The notes under the pieces: generated by a model
What the model was told of the DNA's origin: nothing
The model's input: only the letters and a program-made list of their open reading frames with translations
Database searches by the model: none
DNA from: Candidatus Obscuribacterales bacterium
GTDB taxonomy: Bacteria > Cyanobacteriota > Vampirovibrionia > Obscuribacterales > Obscuribacteraceae
Direction: 5' to 3'
Assembly (NCBI GenBank): GCA_019747875.1
Contig: JAIEQI010000049.1
Location: forward strand, 1-64,000
DNA length: 64,000 nt
Made by a program: the position numbers and the translations under genes
Shown here: positions 1-9,009 of the stretch, one piece after another
Layout: each line of letters starts with the position of its first letter
Position numbering within the stretch: the first letter of the stretch is position 1

Positions 1-25
1 GGCACATACACACAGGAAAACAAAC

Positions 26-277
26 ATGAAAAACCTAACTTCTTTGGCAATGGCACTTTTGATTCTTGGCTTTATTACAGCAGCACCGATTTTCGCTCAT
101 GAGGGCGAAGACCACAACCAGCAAGGTCAAAGTCCTCAGCACGATGAACATGGCAATCAAGGACAAGGTAATGAACAACATCAGGACGGGGATCAACACA
201 ATCAACAAAAACACAAAAAACAGCACAAGAAACATCAAGATCAAAAGAAGAATGATGGACATTCACATCAACACTAA
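26..277 (+). CDS. Small exported His/Gln-rich putative metal-binding protein
   Basis: 83 residues. An N-terminal signal peptide (hydrophobic core LAMALLILGFITA, cleavage likely after FA-HE) is followed by an almost wholly polar tail rich in His, Gln, Asp and Lys with many H-x-H and HQ pairs. The ATG is preceded by an AGGAAAA ribosome site. The composition suggests periplasmic binding of Cu, Ni or Zn, and the copper ATPase and multicopper oxidase nearby favour copper; this is inference from composition. No named family recognised. The window starts only 25 bases upstream, so its operon context on the left is unknown. Confidence 0.75.
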   Translation: MKNLTSLAMALLILGFITAAPIFAHEGEDHNQQGQSPQHDEHGNQGQGNEQHQDGDQHNQQKHKKQHKKHQDQKKNDGHSHQH

Positions 278-397
278 ATTGTAAGAGTCTGCCACAAATA
301 AGGCGTCTTGTCTCAAACGAAACCGGGCGCCATATTTGGCAGATCAGTAAAGAACTGATCGCAAACATACATTCAATAGCAAAGGAAAGAATGAGCA

Positions 398-859
398 ATG
401 AGAATTAAAGAGACGATGATAGTGATTTTAGCCGTGTTGGGTACTGCGGGTGTGTTGTCCAGTTGCAGCCAGACCGAACAAAATCCTGAAGCTGCGGTAC
501 CCAATAGTGCGAGTACGTCAGCCAGTCCTTCTACCAATCAAGCAGCCAGTTCAACGAGCTCCGCGCAATCTGAGGCGGCGACAGGAGTGCATGAAGGCAC
601 CGTATCCGGTGTGATTAGTGACAGTATGTGCGGTAGCGATCACACCAAGATGGGCGAACTAGGCAAGGATGCTCAAGCATGTTCACAAAAATGTGTCGAA
701 AGCGGCGCTAAGTATGTGCTCGTCGATCATGATGGAGAAGTTTACCAACTGTCCGATCAAAAGCGTGTCAAAGAGTTCGCCGGCAAATCTGTAGCAGTTT
801 CTGGACATATTGATCAGAGCACAAAGGCTATTCACTTACACAGCATCACCGGACAATAG
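398..859 (+). CDS. Lipoprotein, paralogue of the protein at 6604-6963
   Basis: 153 residues. A signal peptide ends in a lipobox (GVLSSC), so the mature protein is probably a lipid-anchored lipoprotein. A Ser/Thr/Ala-rich linker to about residue 65 leads into a compact C-terminal domain containing SGVISDSMCGSDH, a CSQKC pair, YVLVDHDGEVY, and a GHIDQSTKAIHLHS ending. The same domain, motif for motif (VSDSMC, CTQKC, GHIDTDTKSIHVHS), forms the protein at 6604-6963. The conserved Cys and His residues and the copper context make a metal-binding or redox role plausible, but no function is known to me. Confidence 0.8.
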   Translation: MRIKETMIVILAVLGTAGVLSSCSQTEQNPEAAVPNSASTSASPSTNQAASSTSSAQSEAATGVHEGTVSGVISDSMCGSDHTKMGELGKDAQACSQKCVESGAKYVLVDHDGEVYQLSDQKRVKEFAGKSVAVSGHIDQSTKAIHLHSITGQ

Positions 860-910
860 CGTGTTTGATCTTTTGCTGAAGTTGCTGTCCGAATGGTGGT
901 TTAAGAAATC

Positions 911-2215
911 ATGATGTCTCCTGAAAACAAATGCCAGTTTGATGTATCGACACTTTTGCCTTTGATCGATCAGTACAAAAGTGACACTGAATCAGTGTAC
1001 AACACATGGTTTGCTGGTAACGAAGAAAGGCTGAAAGCGTTCAGAGCAATAAGAGCCGGTGTGCGAGACAGCTTTTCGTTGATCGCTCAGGGAAATTTTG
1101 GCAATGACTTTAAAGGCTCTTCGCTGGAAGTCGTGATGACCGCTGTCACTGAGCAAAAACAAGTTTTTGCAGGCGCGGCCCATGCATTTTACTGGAAGCC
1201 TAAATTGCGGATTCCCGACATCTATGAAAACGAAGATAACAAGCTCAAGTTCGGAAGATTTCTTGAAGCGTGTTATAGCGCTGTTACGGAGGAGCAGGTT
1301 CTCAAACAGCTGAGCACGTTGGCGAGCTATGAGATAAAAGGCCTCGGACCGGCCGTCGCAAATATAATCTACTTCCTGCACCCAACAATTGTATTGCCTT
1401 TCAACACTGCAATGGTGAATGGCTTCAATGCACTTTTTTCGGAAAGGGTAAAGCTGGGATCGTGGGAAAGCTACTTTGCCATGAGGGAGTTCAGCTTTGT
1501 GGTGAATTCTCATCCGGAGATAAAAGGCAAGCTTTCGAAAGACCTTGGTGCTATCGCCGGACTCTTGTTCGAGGTGGGCTCAGGCAGGCTTGTTGGGGGA
1601 AACAATTTCTCTACAGTCCTGGAAGCGGAAAAGGAAAAGGCTCAAAAGGCGGCTAAGGCTCGGCATCAAGAGGTATTGGCTGAGCAAACGGAAGAATCGG
1701 AACACACCAGAATTCAGCATATTCTAATCAAGATAGGGCGGGCTCTAAATCTCGATGTTCACGTTGCGCGCAATGATCGTCATAAGAGCTGTGATGGTGA
1801 TTCATTCGCGCAGATAACGATTGGTGAGCTTCCTGCTGAGAGCATCTCTGGAACGGCTCGGGAAATCGTCAGTTTGATAGATGTGCTGTGGCTAAATAAG
1901 GCAAACAAGGCAATAGTGAGTGCGTTCGAGGTCGAGAAAAGCACATCTATTTACTCGGGAATTCTTCGTATGGAAGACTTAGCCAGATCAGTCCCGGAAT
2001 GCCCCTGCCATTTCTATCTGGTCGCGCCAGACAAACGTGAGAAGGAGGTAATTGCTCAGTTTCAGCGCCCCTCTTTCAAGAGGTCCCTCAGCGATATGTC
2101 GTTGAGCTACATCCCTTTTGGTGAACTGATGCGACACAGTGATGGCTTATGCAAATTCGGAGAAGATCACAATATTATGCAGAAGGTGGCAAGACATTGC
2201 ACATGCGTGAGCTAA
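911..2215 (+). CDS. Putative PD-(D/E)XK nuclease-like protein (restriction-type)
   Basis: 434 residues, no signal peptide or membrane segment. The N-terminal half is helical with a helix-hairpin-helix-like stretch (SYEIKGLGPAVANIIYFLHP, about 145-165). A charged coiled coil follows near 235-265. The C-terminal half contains an acidic core IDVLWL...VSAFEVEKSTSIYSG resembling the D...ExE/K core of PD-(D/E)XK restriction-type nucleases, where EVEKSTS is characteristic. No methyltransferase gene is adjacent. It sits alone between a copper lipoprotein and a copper ATPase, so it may be cargo or a defence gene. Nuclease assignment is from motif memory only. Confidence 0.55.
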   Translation: MMSPENKCQFDVSTLLPLIDQYKSDTESVYNTWFAGNEERLKAFRAIRAGVRDSFSLIAQGNFGNDFKGSSLEVVMTAVTEQKQVFAGAAHAFYWKPKLRIPDIYENEDNKLKFGRFLEACYSAVTEEQVLKQLSTLASYEIKGLGPAVANIIYFLHPTIVLPFNTAMVNGFNALFSERVKLGSWESYFAMREFSFVVNSHPEIKGKLSKDLGAIAGLLFEVGSGRLVGGNNFSTVLEAEKEKAQKAAKARHQEVLAEQTEESEHTRIQHILIKIGRALNLDVHVARNDRHKSCDGDSFAQITIGELPAESISGTAREIVSLIDVLWLNKANKAIVSAFEVEKSTSIYSGILRMEDLARSVPECPCHFYLVAPDKREKEVIAQFQRPSFKRSLSDMSLSYIPFGELMRHSDGLCKFGEDHNIMQKVARHCTCVS

Positions 2216-2309
2216 GCTACTCCGCGGTTCGTGAACGTCAAGGACAATACTGGAGAAATAGCGGGTTGTCCCCAGTCATGAGTAGTGAGCGAAAATACTA
2301 CAACGAGGT

Positions 2310-4637
2310 ATGCAACGTGAGAACAATAGAACGCACTCGAAAACTTGCAAGCCAGGTGAAAAATTGAAAGATCCTGTTTGTGGCATGGATGTATCTTCCG
2401 AGAGCGCCGCTGCGCAATTCGACTACGAAGGCGCGAGATTTTTCTTTTGTAGTCAACAGTGCTTCGCCAAATTCAAAGCTTCGCCAGAGAAATTCATTGA
2501 AAAAGACCAGAACGAGAAAATTAACACCGCGACTGGCACTGGCAAATACACTTGCCCAATGCATCCCGAGGTAATTTCCAACGAACCAGGATATTGCCCA
2601 AAATGTGGCATGGCTTTGGAACCAATTGAATTAAGCGCCGCAGAGACTGGAAGCGTAGAACTTGACGATATGAGAAGCCGCTTCCGGTTGAGCCTGCTGT
2701 TTACGGTGCCTTTGGTTGCGCTCGCAATGTTAGATATGTTGCCAGGCAGGACCTTGACTAAATGGCTATCTCCACAGGCGATAGGTTGGATCGAACTCGT
2801 GATGGCCACCCCGGTAGTTATTTGGGGCGGAGGTCCGTTTTTCAAACGCGGTTTTGAGTCGATTCGCAATCGTCATCTGAATATGTTCACTTTGATATCG
2901 ATTGGTGTCGGCGTAGCCTATTGCTTTAGTGTTCTCATTGTACTGATGCCTGGACTGATGTCTGTATCTTCGCCAGGAGAACAAAACAGCATTCACGTTT
3001 ACTTCGAGGCCGCGGCTGTCATAATCACTCTGGTAATTTTGGGACAAGTGCTCGAATTAAAGGCTCGGAGCCAGACAAGCGGAGCGATCAAAAGTCTTCT
3101 CAATCTGGCACCTAAGACTGCTCGCTTAATAGAGTCCAATGGTGCCGAGATCGACGTCGAGCTCGAACGTGTTCATGTTGGTGCTCAGCTTCGTGTGCGG
3201 CCTGGTGAAAAGGTGCCGGTAGATGGAACGGTGGTAACGGGGAGCAGCAACATAGACGAGTCGATGGTAACAGGCGAGTCTGTTCCTGTAATCAAATCCA
3301 GGGGCGACACTGTAATTGGTGGCACAATTAACCAGACTGGCAGTATTGTCATAGAAGCAAATCGTGTCGGCAACGACACCGTTTTGTCCCAAATTGTGCA
3401 GATGGTGGCTGATGCGCAACGCAGCCAGGCGCCGGTACAGAAGTTAGTGGACAAAGTGTCAGCGATCTTTGTGCCGGCAGTATTAGCAGTATCTGCGATG
3501 ACATTTGTAGCCTGGTATGCAAGTGGTGCTTTGGAGCTGGCTATTTTAAATGCGGTAGCTGTGCTGATTATTGCTTGCCCTTGTGCGTTGGGGCTGGCGA
3601 CACCCATGTCTGTAATGGTAGCGACAGGACGCGGGGCCACGGCTGGTGTGCTCGTCAAAAATGCGGAATCTCTCCAAGAACTGGAGAAGGTCGATACACT
3701 CGTAGTTGACAAAACCGGCACTCTGACCGAAGGGAAACCAAAACTAGTCACGGTGCAGCTTGCCGGCAATTGGAATGAATCGAACATAGTGCGCATTGCT
3801 GCAAGCGTAGAGAAATTAAGCGAACATCCTCTGGCGGCAGCAATTGTGAGTGGAGCTAGAGACCGAGAAACCGGACTGGCGGAGGCTAGTGACTTTTCAT
3901 CTGTATCGGGAAAGGGGGTCACGGCTCAGGTTGACGGAGTCAAGGTGGCACTAGGTAACGAGAGCCTTTTTGCTGATCTTGGAATTAGCCTTGATGCGGC
4001 TTCCGGCGAAGCTGAAAAGCTTCGAAAACAAGGACAAACTGTTATGTTTCTCGCTTCCGATGGAATCCTGCAGGGCATCTTGGGAGTTACTGATCCAATC
4101 AAATCGAGTGCCGCAGGTGCTGTTAGAGCACTTAAAGAAGCAGGGATAAACATTGTCATGCTAACCGGCGACAATCATGAAACGGCTATGGTTGTCGCAG
4201 AAAGGCTAGGCATCAAACATGTTGAGGCGGGAGTTCTACCTGGACACAAAGCAGAAGTGGTCGGAAAACTGCAGGACGATGGACACGTCGTTGCCATGGC
4301 TGGCGATGGGATAAACGACGCGCCGGCTCTTGCGCAGTCCAATGTTGGAATTGCTATGGGTACAGGAACAGATGTGGCTATGCACAGCGCTAGTGTGGTT
4401 TTGGTGAAAGGCGATCTAAATGCGTTGTTGCGGGCTCGCAAATTGAGCCAGGCCATGATGATCAACATCAAACAGAACCTGGTCCTGGCCTTTGGCTATA
4501 ACATCCTGGCCGTGCCGATCGCCGCCGGCATACTGTATCCACTGCTGCTCAATCCGATTGTTGCTAGCGTCGCTATGAGCTTAAGCTCTTTGTCAGTCAT
4601 CGGAAACGCAATCCGTTTGAAACAGATGCGACTGTAG
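2310..4637 (+). CDS. Heavy-metal P1B-type ATPase, CopB/SilP-like copper exporter
   Basis: 775 residues, usual size for the family. Domain order: a YHS metal-binding domain (DPVCGMDV...FFCSQQC, about 20-62); a heavy-metal-binding domain (YTCPMHPEV...CPKCGM, about 75-105); paired membrane helices; TGES actuator; the CPC ion-path motif ([11 protein letters not shown], near 422); the phosphorylation site DKTGT (near 466); the HP motif (SEHPLAAA, near 506); and GDGINDAP (near 664). The final helices carry YN and MSLSS, typical of P1B-1 Cu+/Ag+ pumps. It likely exports Cu+ from the cytoplasm to the periplasm, where the oxidase at 9010-10710 could oxidise it. The ATG at 2310 has only a weak GAGG upstream. 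Confidence 0.93.
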   Translation: MQRENNRTHSKTCKPGEKLKDPVCGMDVSSESAAAQFDYEGARFFFCSQQCFAKFKASPEKFIEKDQNEKINTATGTGKYTCPMHPEVISNEPGYCPKCGMALEPIELSAAETGSVELDDMRSRFRLSLLFTVPLVALAMLDMLPGRTLTKWLSPQAIGWIELVMATPVVIWGGGPFFKRGFESIRNRHLNMFTLISIGVGVAYCFSVLIVLMPGLMSVSSPGEQNSIHVYFEAAAVIITLVILGQVLELKARSQTSGAIKSLLNLAPKTARLIESNGAEIDVELERVHVGAQLRVRPGEKVPVDGTVVTGSSNIDESMVTGESVPVIKSRGDTVIGGTINQTGSIVIEANRVGNDTVLSQIVQMVADAQRSQAPVQKLVDKVSAIFVPAVLAVSAMTFVAWYASGALELAILNAVAVLIIACPCALGLATPMSVMVATGRGATAGVLVKNAESLQELEKVDTLVVDKTGTLTEGKPKLVTVQLAGNWNESNIVRIAASVEKLSEHPLAAAIVSGARDRETGLAEASDFSSVSGKGVTAQVDGVKVALGNESLFADLGISLDAASGEAEKLRKQGQTVMFLASDGILQGILGVTDPIKSSAAGAVRALKEAGINIVMLTGDNHETAMVVAERLGIKHVEAGVLPGHKAEVVGKLQDDGHVVAMAGDGINDAPALAQSNVGIAMGTGTDVAMHSASVVLVKGDLNALLRARKLSQAMMINIKQNLVLAFGYNILAVPIAAGILYPLLLNPIVASVAMSLSSLSVIGNAIRLKQMRL

Positions 4638-4724
4638 GACGGGGTCGCTTTCAAAAGAACTGGACTTCTTGCCATTTGTAAATGACCCTGTTCATTACCC
4701 GGACATGCACAAAAGGAGATTGAT

Positions 4725-5255
4725 ATGAAAATTCCGACTATGGCGATGCTAACCTTTTTGTTATTGATTGCGTCTGAGGCTGTTGCCGCCACAGACGCAT
4801 GGCACCGTTATATGTCAACTGCAGTGGAAGCGAGTCAGCGTAGGGATTATACGAAAGCCGAAACATTGTTGTCGCTTGCCGTTAAGGAAGCTGACAAATC
4901 GAAAAACAAGGTCTGGACGGTCATAACGCTCAATCAGCTGGGATTGTTGTATCAAGACCAGGACGAATACGAAAAGGCAGCGCTTTTCTTTAAGCGGGCA
5001 TTGGCGCTAAGCGAACAAGCGCTTGGACCGAGCCATCCTCAGGTGGCGGAATGTCTAATTCACTGCGCGGCAATTTCGCGAACGAAGGGACAGAAGGATC
5101 AAGCAGCTGCATTTAATAGGCGAGCGGGGTTGTGTTTGGACCGATGCGCCGCTATCGAACGAAGCAAAGGGCACAAGGAAGAGGCATCCAAGTTAGAACT
5201 ACGCGCCGAAGAACTTCGTCGTCACCAAGCATTGCTGGAGAAAAGGGCCAGCTGA
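4725..5255 (+). CDS. Exported TPR protein
   Basis: 176 residues with a signal peptide (LTFLLLIASEAVAA). Two or three tetratricopeptide repeats follow (AEASQRRDYTKAETLLSLA, LNQLGLLYQDQDEYEKAALFFKRAL), giving a periplasmic helical scaffold. The last 50 residues are Arg/Glu/Lys rich. A strong ribosome site (AAAAGGAG) precedes the ATG. TPRs bind protein partners; which one is not visible. It lies between the copper ATPase and a secreted Gln/Asn-rich protein. Confidence 0.8.
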   Translation: MKIPTMAMLTFLLLIASEAVAATDAWHRYMSTAVEASQRRDYTKAETLLSLAVKEADKSKNKVWTVITLNQLGLLYQDQDEYEKAALFFKRALALSEQALGPSHPQVAECLIHCAAISRTKGQKDQAAAFNRRAGLCLDRCAAIERSKGHKEEASKLELRAEELRRHQALLEKRAS

Positions 5256-5371
5256 GCTTAAGCGGGTGTTAAATCTTAAGGAGAATCGGAATCATTCCGG
5301 GAACGCTAGCGTCGTTAAGCTCAAGAAGCATTCTTAGAGATTGCAAATAGTTCCTTGGAGGTCTGCCGACT

Positions 5372-5887
5372 ATGAAAGTCTTTACCACAACTGCGGTGTC
5401 CGTATTAGGAATATTGATATTCACGGCATCTGCGGCCCTTGCGCAGGGCAATACTAATCATCAAAGCGCGCACCATCAGCGCCGGTTGGCTGATCATCAA
5501 CGGCATGATGCTGGTATTCCCTGGCAGCAGGATCGTCAGATCCACAGACAAGAGCGACAGGGAGACAGGATGCAGCACCGCATCAACAATCAAAATCGCT
5601 TGGGTTATGGCGGCAATTACAATGGTAACAGCGGCTACTACGGCAACTTAGGTGCTGGCGCATACCAGCAAAATCAATATGGAGCTTATCAGCAACAGTA
5701 TCCATATTCAAATTCGGCAGTCGTTCAGCAGCAGTATCCATATTCGCAGCAACAATATCCAAATTCAACTTCGGGTATTTATACCAACGGATATGGGCAA
5801 AACAGCACCAATGGCCATGTCTATTCTGCTGATGGGCACCGCTTTGATCATCACGGAAATCATGACGACGGACCTAATGATCGCTAG
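5372..5887 (+). CDS. Secreted low-complexity Gln/Asn/Tyr-rich protein
   Basis: 171 residues. A clear signal peptide (VLGILIFTASAALAQG) precedes a tail dominated by Gln, Asn, His, Tyr and Gly, with repeated QQQYPYS/QQYPNS units around residues 105-140 and His-rich ends. A GGAGG ribosome site lies ahead of the ATG. The sequence is probably intrinsically disordered; tandem YPYSxxxxQQQ units may arise from slippage-prone repeats. A periplasmic metal-buffering or envelope role is possible because of its His content and position, but this is inference. Confidence 0.7.
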   Translation: MKVFTTTAVSVLGILIFTASAALAQGNTNHQSAHHQRRLADHQRHDAGIPWQQDRQIHRQERQGDRMQHRINNQNRLGYGGNYNGNSGYYGNLGAGAYQQNQYGAYQQQYPYSNSAVVQQQYPYSQQQYPNSTSGIYTNGYGQNSTNGHVYSADGHRFDHHGNHDDGPNDR

Positions 5888-6082
5888 TATATGTGTCGCA
5901 AACCAGAAGCCAACAATAGACGCAGCTTGTTCTGAGCCGTCATGCCAAGAACTTACTTCCCTTGTATTTCTCCAGGATTACCCTATTTGCCTCGCGGAAC
6001 TGTCAATTAGTCGCTAAGATATATGAGCCATCCAAATAAATTCTTGATTGTTGACAAGTCCCGTAAGGACCAATAGCCGCAT

Positions 6083-6526
6083 ATGTTCTTTTGTTCGAGC
6101 ACAATTACAAAATCACTCGTAGCTTTCCTTGGCTTCGTAATTCTTTCGTGCTCGCTCCTGCCAGCTATGTGTCACTGCCACCAAGCCGCTAGTGCGGGCT
6201 CGAAATTTCAAGCCGTGCCCGCCGAGCACGCCTGCTGCAAGGCACAGAACCCTTGCAAAACGAATTCGCCTTCAATCGCTACACCAGCGTTTGATAACGA
6301 TAATTGTTGCTGCAAGACAAAACAAACTACGCAGGATGCCTTATTAACAAATTCGCGCCCCGATCAAGATCTCAGTTGGGAATCACATCCGGATTCTGCA
6401 AACATATCTGGTAATACCTTTCAATACTTTATTGATCGCCAAGCTCACGCCGTCCAGAAAATTGCCAGCACGTTTCCGCCTACTGGACCCCCTCTTTACA
6501 TTTCACACAGAGCACTCCTCCTTTGA
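6083..6526 (+). CDS. Exported Cys-rich small protein with C-terminal RALLL
   Basis: 147 residues. A hydrophobic leader (LVAFLGFVILSCSLLPAMC) is followed by CHCH, ACC, NPC and DNCCC clusters, suggesting thiol metal binding outside the cytoplasm. The C-terminus PPLYISHRALLL resembles the ends of two other small exported proteins in this window, VSLHQRLLI (11992-12384) and YLVNRQLLI (23509-23892). Each of the three precedes metal-efflux genes, so they look like members of one divergent group. Function unknown; a metal-responsive periplasmic or membrane factor is a guess. Confidence 0.65.
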   Translation: MFFCSSTITKSLVAFLGFVILSCSLLPAMCHCHQAASAGSKFQAVPAEHACCKAQNPCKTNSPSIATPAFDNDNCCCKTKQTTQDALLTNSRPDQDLSWESHPDSANISGNTFQYFIDRQAHAVQKIASTFPPTGPPLYISHRALLL

Positions 6527-6603
6527 CATTGCTGTAGATACCCTTGTTGCGCCGTGATTACCACGGTGCTATTTGCGCAACTACAAAATTCAGGAGAACT
6601 GTT

Positions 6604-6963
6604 ATGTTGAACAAAACGAACGTATTTATTTTGCTTCTGGCGAACACGCTGGCATTGTCGTCCTTTCCCGCAATGGCCAAAACCTATGCCGGAACCATAA
6701 ACGGAACTGTAAGTGATAGCATGTGTCAGTTTGACCATGCCGCGATGATCAAATCAGGTCATGGCGCTAATGCTGCTGCCTGCACACAAAAGTGCATTAA
6801 AGATGGCAGCAAATTTGTCCTGTGTGACCCCAAGACAAAAATCGTTTATAACCTCAGCGACTCCGCGAAGGTCAAGAAATACGCTGGTAAATCTGTGGCT
6901 ATTACGGGACACATTGATACCGACACAAAATCAATCCATGTTCACAGCGTGAAACCGCAGTGA
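6604..6963 (+). CDS. Small exported protein, paralogue of the lipoprotein at 398-859
   Basis: 119 residues from the ATG at 6604, chosen because AGGAGA lies just upstream; an in-frame TTG at 6544 would add a non-signal-like extension. The signal peptide ends ...SFPAMA-KTY. The mature domain carries VSDSMCQFDH, CTQKC, FVLCDPKTK and GHIDTDTKSIHVHS, matching the C-terminal domain of the 398-859 lipoprotein, but it lacks the lipobox and linker. This is probably a soluble periplasmic version. Conserved Cys/His positions in both copies point to a shared ligand, possibly copper. Confidence 0.82.
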   Translation: MLNKTNVFILLLANTLALSSFPAMAKTYAGTINGTVSDSMCQFDHAAMIKSGHGANAAACTQKCIKDGSKFVLCDPKTKIVYNLSDSAKVKKYAGKSVAITGHIDTDTKSIHVHSVKPQ

Positions 6964-6996
6964 GTTTAGTTCAGGGCAAAAAGCAGGAAGAGTGCC

Positions 6997-7530
6997 ATGC
7001 ATAACAAGGAGCACTTTTCCTGCCGCGGCGTACAGCTGATCCAACGACTGCTTCTATTTGCGCTCACAGGCGGCATTTTGCTTTTGCTCGTCGAAATTCG
7101 CTTTGAGCACTCAGCCGTTATGGGTGAAAAGTGGCAGTCCTGGATTCCATGCATTTACTTGCCAGTGCTGCTGCTGCTTATACCCATAGCCATGGTATTT
7201 TTCCGCAAATTCGGACAGAAGATGCTAATTGTCATGTTTTCAGGTTTGATGGCAGTTGGGCTGCTGGGCTTCTGGTTCCACTCCAAAGGTAAGCCTATCG
7301 CGAAGGTCTGGCACGTTATAGCAACAGATCTCGAACAACCAGGCCATGTGAAAGTCTCAGAAGACGAGGAGGACACAACCCCTCCAGTTCTTGCTCCCTT
7401 GGCGCTTATGGGTCTGGGTTCGATAGGTATCCTTGTTTGTCTGTTGGCTTCAAAAGAAATGAACAGCAAAATAAATAATGCTTCTGGCACGTTATCGCGC
7501 TCCGAAACAAATGATAAGGCTGACCTATGA
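6997..7530 (+). CDS. Membrane protein of unknown function
   Basis: 177 residues with about four hydrophobic segments (LLLFALTGGILLLLVEI, WIPCIYLPVLLLLIPIAMVFF, MLIVMFSGLMAVGLLGFWF, LALMGLGSIGILVCLLA) and an acidic loop (VSEDEEDTT). Its last codons overlap the ATG of the TolC-family gene by four bases (ATGA), so the two are translationally coupled. It may assist assembly or energisation of the efflux system, but no family was recognised. Confidence 0.7.
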   Translation: MHNKEHFSCRGVQLIQRLLLFALTGGILLLLVEIRFEHSAVMGEKWQSWIPCIYLPVLLLLIPIAMVFFRKFGQKMLIVMFSGLMAVGLLGFWFHSKGKPIAKVWHVIATDLEQPGHVKVSEDEEDTTPPVLAPLALMGLGSIGILVCLLASKEMNSKINNASGTLSRSETNDKADL

Positions 7531-8987
7531 CAAAAAACAAAAACCATCTGATTCCTGTGTGCGCTCTGCTAGCACTATCGCTCGGATTGCTAGCTAAGCC
7601 AGCTCAGGCGCAGCGAGATAGCCCGAGCTTGCGCCCGCCTCTGAATCAGGTGCCGAGCGGTTCTGTAATGACGCTGTCACAGGTTGAACAATTGGCCGTT
7701 CAATCTAATCCTACTTTAGCCCAAGCAGAATCCAGCATCCCCGCAGCCGAGGGCAGGCGGCGGCAAGCTGGACTATTGCCGAATCCGGTCGTTGGCGGAG
7801 AGGTACAAAATTTTGCATTTCGGAACTTAGGGATAAGCCCAGCTTACTTAGGCTTTGGGGTCCAAACGATACCGCTGGGCGGCAAGCTAAGCAAAATGCG
7901 AAAAATATACACGGTAGAGGTCTCGCAAGCCGAACTCGAAGCATCTATGCAGAGGCAGCGAGTGCTAAATAATATTCGCAATGTCTTCTACAACGTGTTA
8001 GGTGCACAGCAGGTTGTTGATCTGCAGACGGAATTGGCTGTCATCGCAAGAGACGCCACTACAACCACATCTGAACTATTCAATGTCGGGCAGGCTGACA
8101 AACCGGATTACCTCGAATCAAAAATTGAAAAGGAGCAAGTAGAACATGAATTAGTGTCCGCACAGAACAGCTACCTGCAGAGCTGGCGGGCGCTGGCTAC
8201 ACTACTGGGTAACCCACAGATGACGCCTGTTCGCCTGCAAGGCAATCTGGAAGAACGGATCGGCAAACTGGATGAAGAACAACTATACCGGCGGATGCTA
8301 GAAGAAAGCCCGCAAATGAAAGCCACTCAGCTGCAGATCCGGCGGGCGCAAGCGGTACTGATTAGAGCTAAAGCTGAACCCTACCCGGATTTGTATGTTC
8401 GTGGTTCCCTCGGCTACGGTACAGCGTTTCTCGATTCGGGAAGTGATGCGCCTCCACCACGTACTGGTGTCGTTGCTAATGGGCAGGTGGGAATGACACT
8501 ACCCATTTTTAATCGCAATCCAGGTGGTATTGCTTCTGCCCGCGCTGAGGTGTTGTTTGCCGAACGCGAAGTCGATCGATTGAGAATGACTTTACGCATG
8601 CAGGTGGCTGCGGTGATACGCGAGTACAACACTGCACTAGATGCCATAACACGCTACCGCGACGTGATTTTACCGAGCGCCGACGAAGCATATAAGCTTC
8701 AGAAAACCAAGTTTGAACAGATGTCGGCGTCCTACCCGCAAATGCTGATTGCTCAGCGCACTCGATTTCAACTACGTCAGAAATACATCAATGCGTTGGT
8801 GAGCCTACAACAAGAGGCGACGCAAGTCGAGGGCTTCTTGCTTTCTGGTGGGTTAGATGTACCACGCACCCAATTCGATGCGCCAATGGAACACCGCGGT
8901 ATGCCTGGCTTGCCAGCCGGGCGGTACGCCTCAGAAGACGCAGACATCAGTTCGCTTGATGAAGCGCACAACGTCGATCATTACTAG
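7527..8987 (+). CDS. TolC-family outer-membrane efflux protein
   Basis: 486 residues with a signal peptide ending PAQAQ. The body shows the two OEP repeats of the TolC/CusC/CzcC family: LAVQSNPTLAQAE...RRQAGLLPNPVVGGEVQ near the start, and repeated long helices (AQQVVDLQTELAVIARDA, ARAEVLFAEREVDRLRMTLR). It forms the trimeric outer-membrane channel for a tripartite pump. No RND pump is immediately adjacent; the nearest is at 13838. It overlaps the preceding membrane gene by 4 bp and is followed 22 bp later by the multicopper oxidase, so copper export is the likely context. Confidence 0.88.
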   Translation: MTKNKNHLIPVCALLALSLGLLAKPAQAQRDSPSLRPPLNQVPSGSVMTLSQVEQLAVQSNPTLAQAESSIPAAEGRRRQAGLLPNPVVGGEVQNFAFRNLGISPAYLGFGVQTIPLGGKLSKMRKIYTVEVSQAELEASMQRQRVLNNIRNVFYNVLGAQQVVDLQTELAVIARDATTTTSELFNVGQADKPDYLESKIEKEQVEHELVSAQNSYLQSWRALATLLGNPQMTPVRLQGNLEERIGKLDEEQLYRRMLEESPQMKATQLQIRRAQAVLIRAKAEPYPDLYVRGSLGYGTAFLDSGSDAPPPRTGVVANGQVGMTLPIFNRNPGGIASARAEVLFAEREVDRLRMTLRMQVAAVIREYNTALDAITRYRDVILPSADEAYKLQKTKFEQMSASYPQMLIAQRTRFQLRQKYINALVSLQQEATQVEGFLLSGGLDVPRTQFDAPMEHRGMPGLPAGRYASEDADISSLDEAHNVDHY

Positions 8988-9009
8988 CAGAACAATACTT
9001 GGAGCGATT

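Noticed and set aside
8857..9009. Extended N-terminus of the multicopper oxidase
   Set aside because: It overlaps the TolC gene and would bury the signal peptide; ATG 9010 with GGAG upstream fits.
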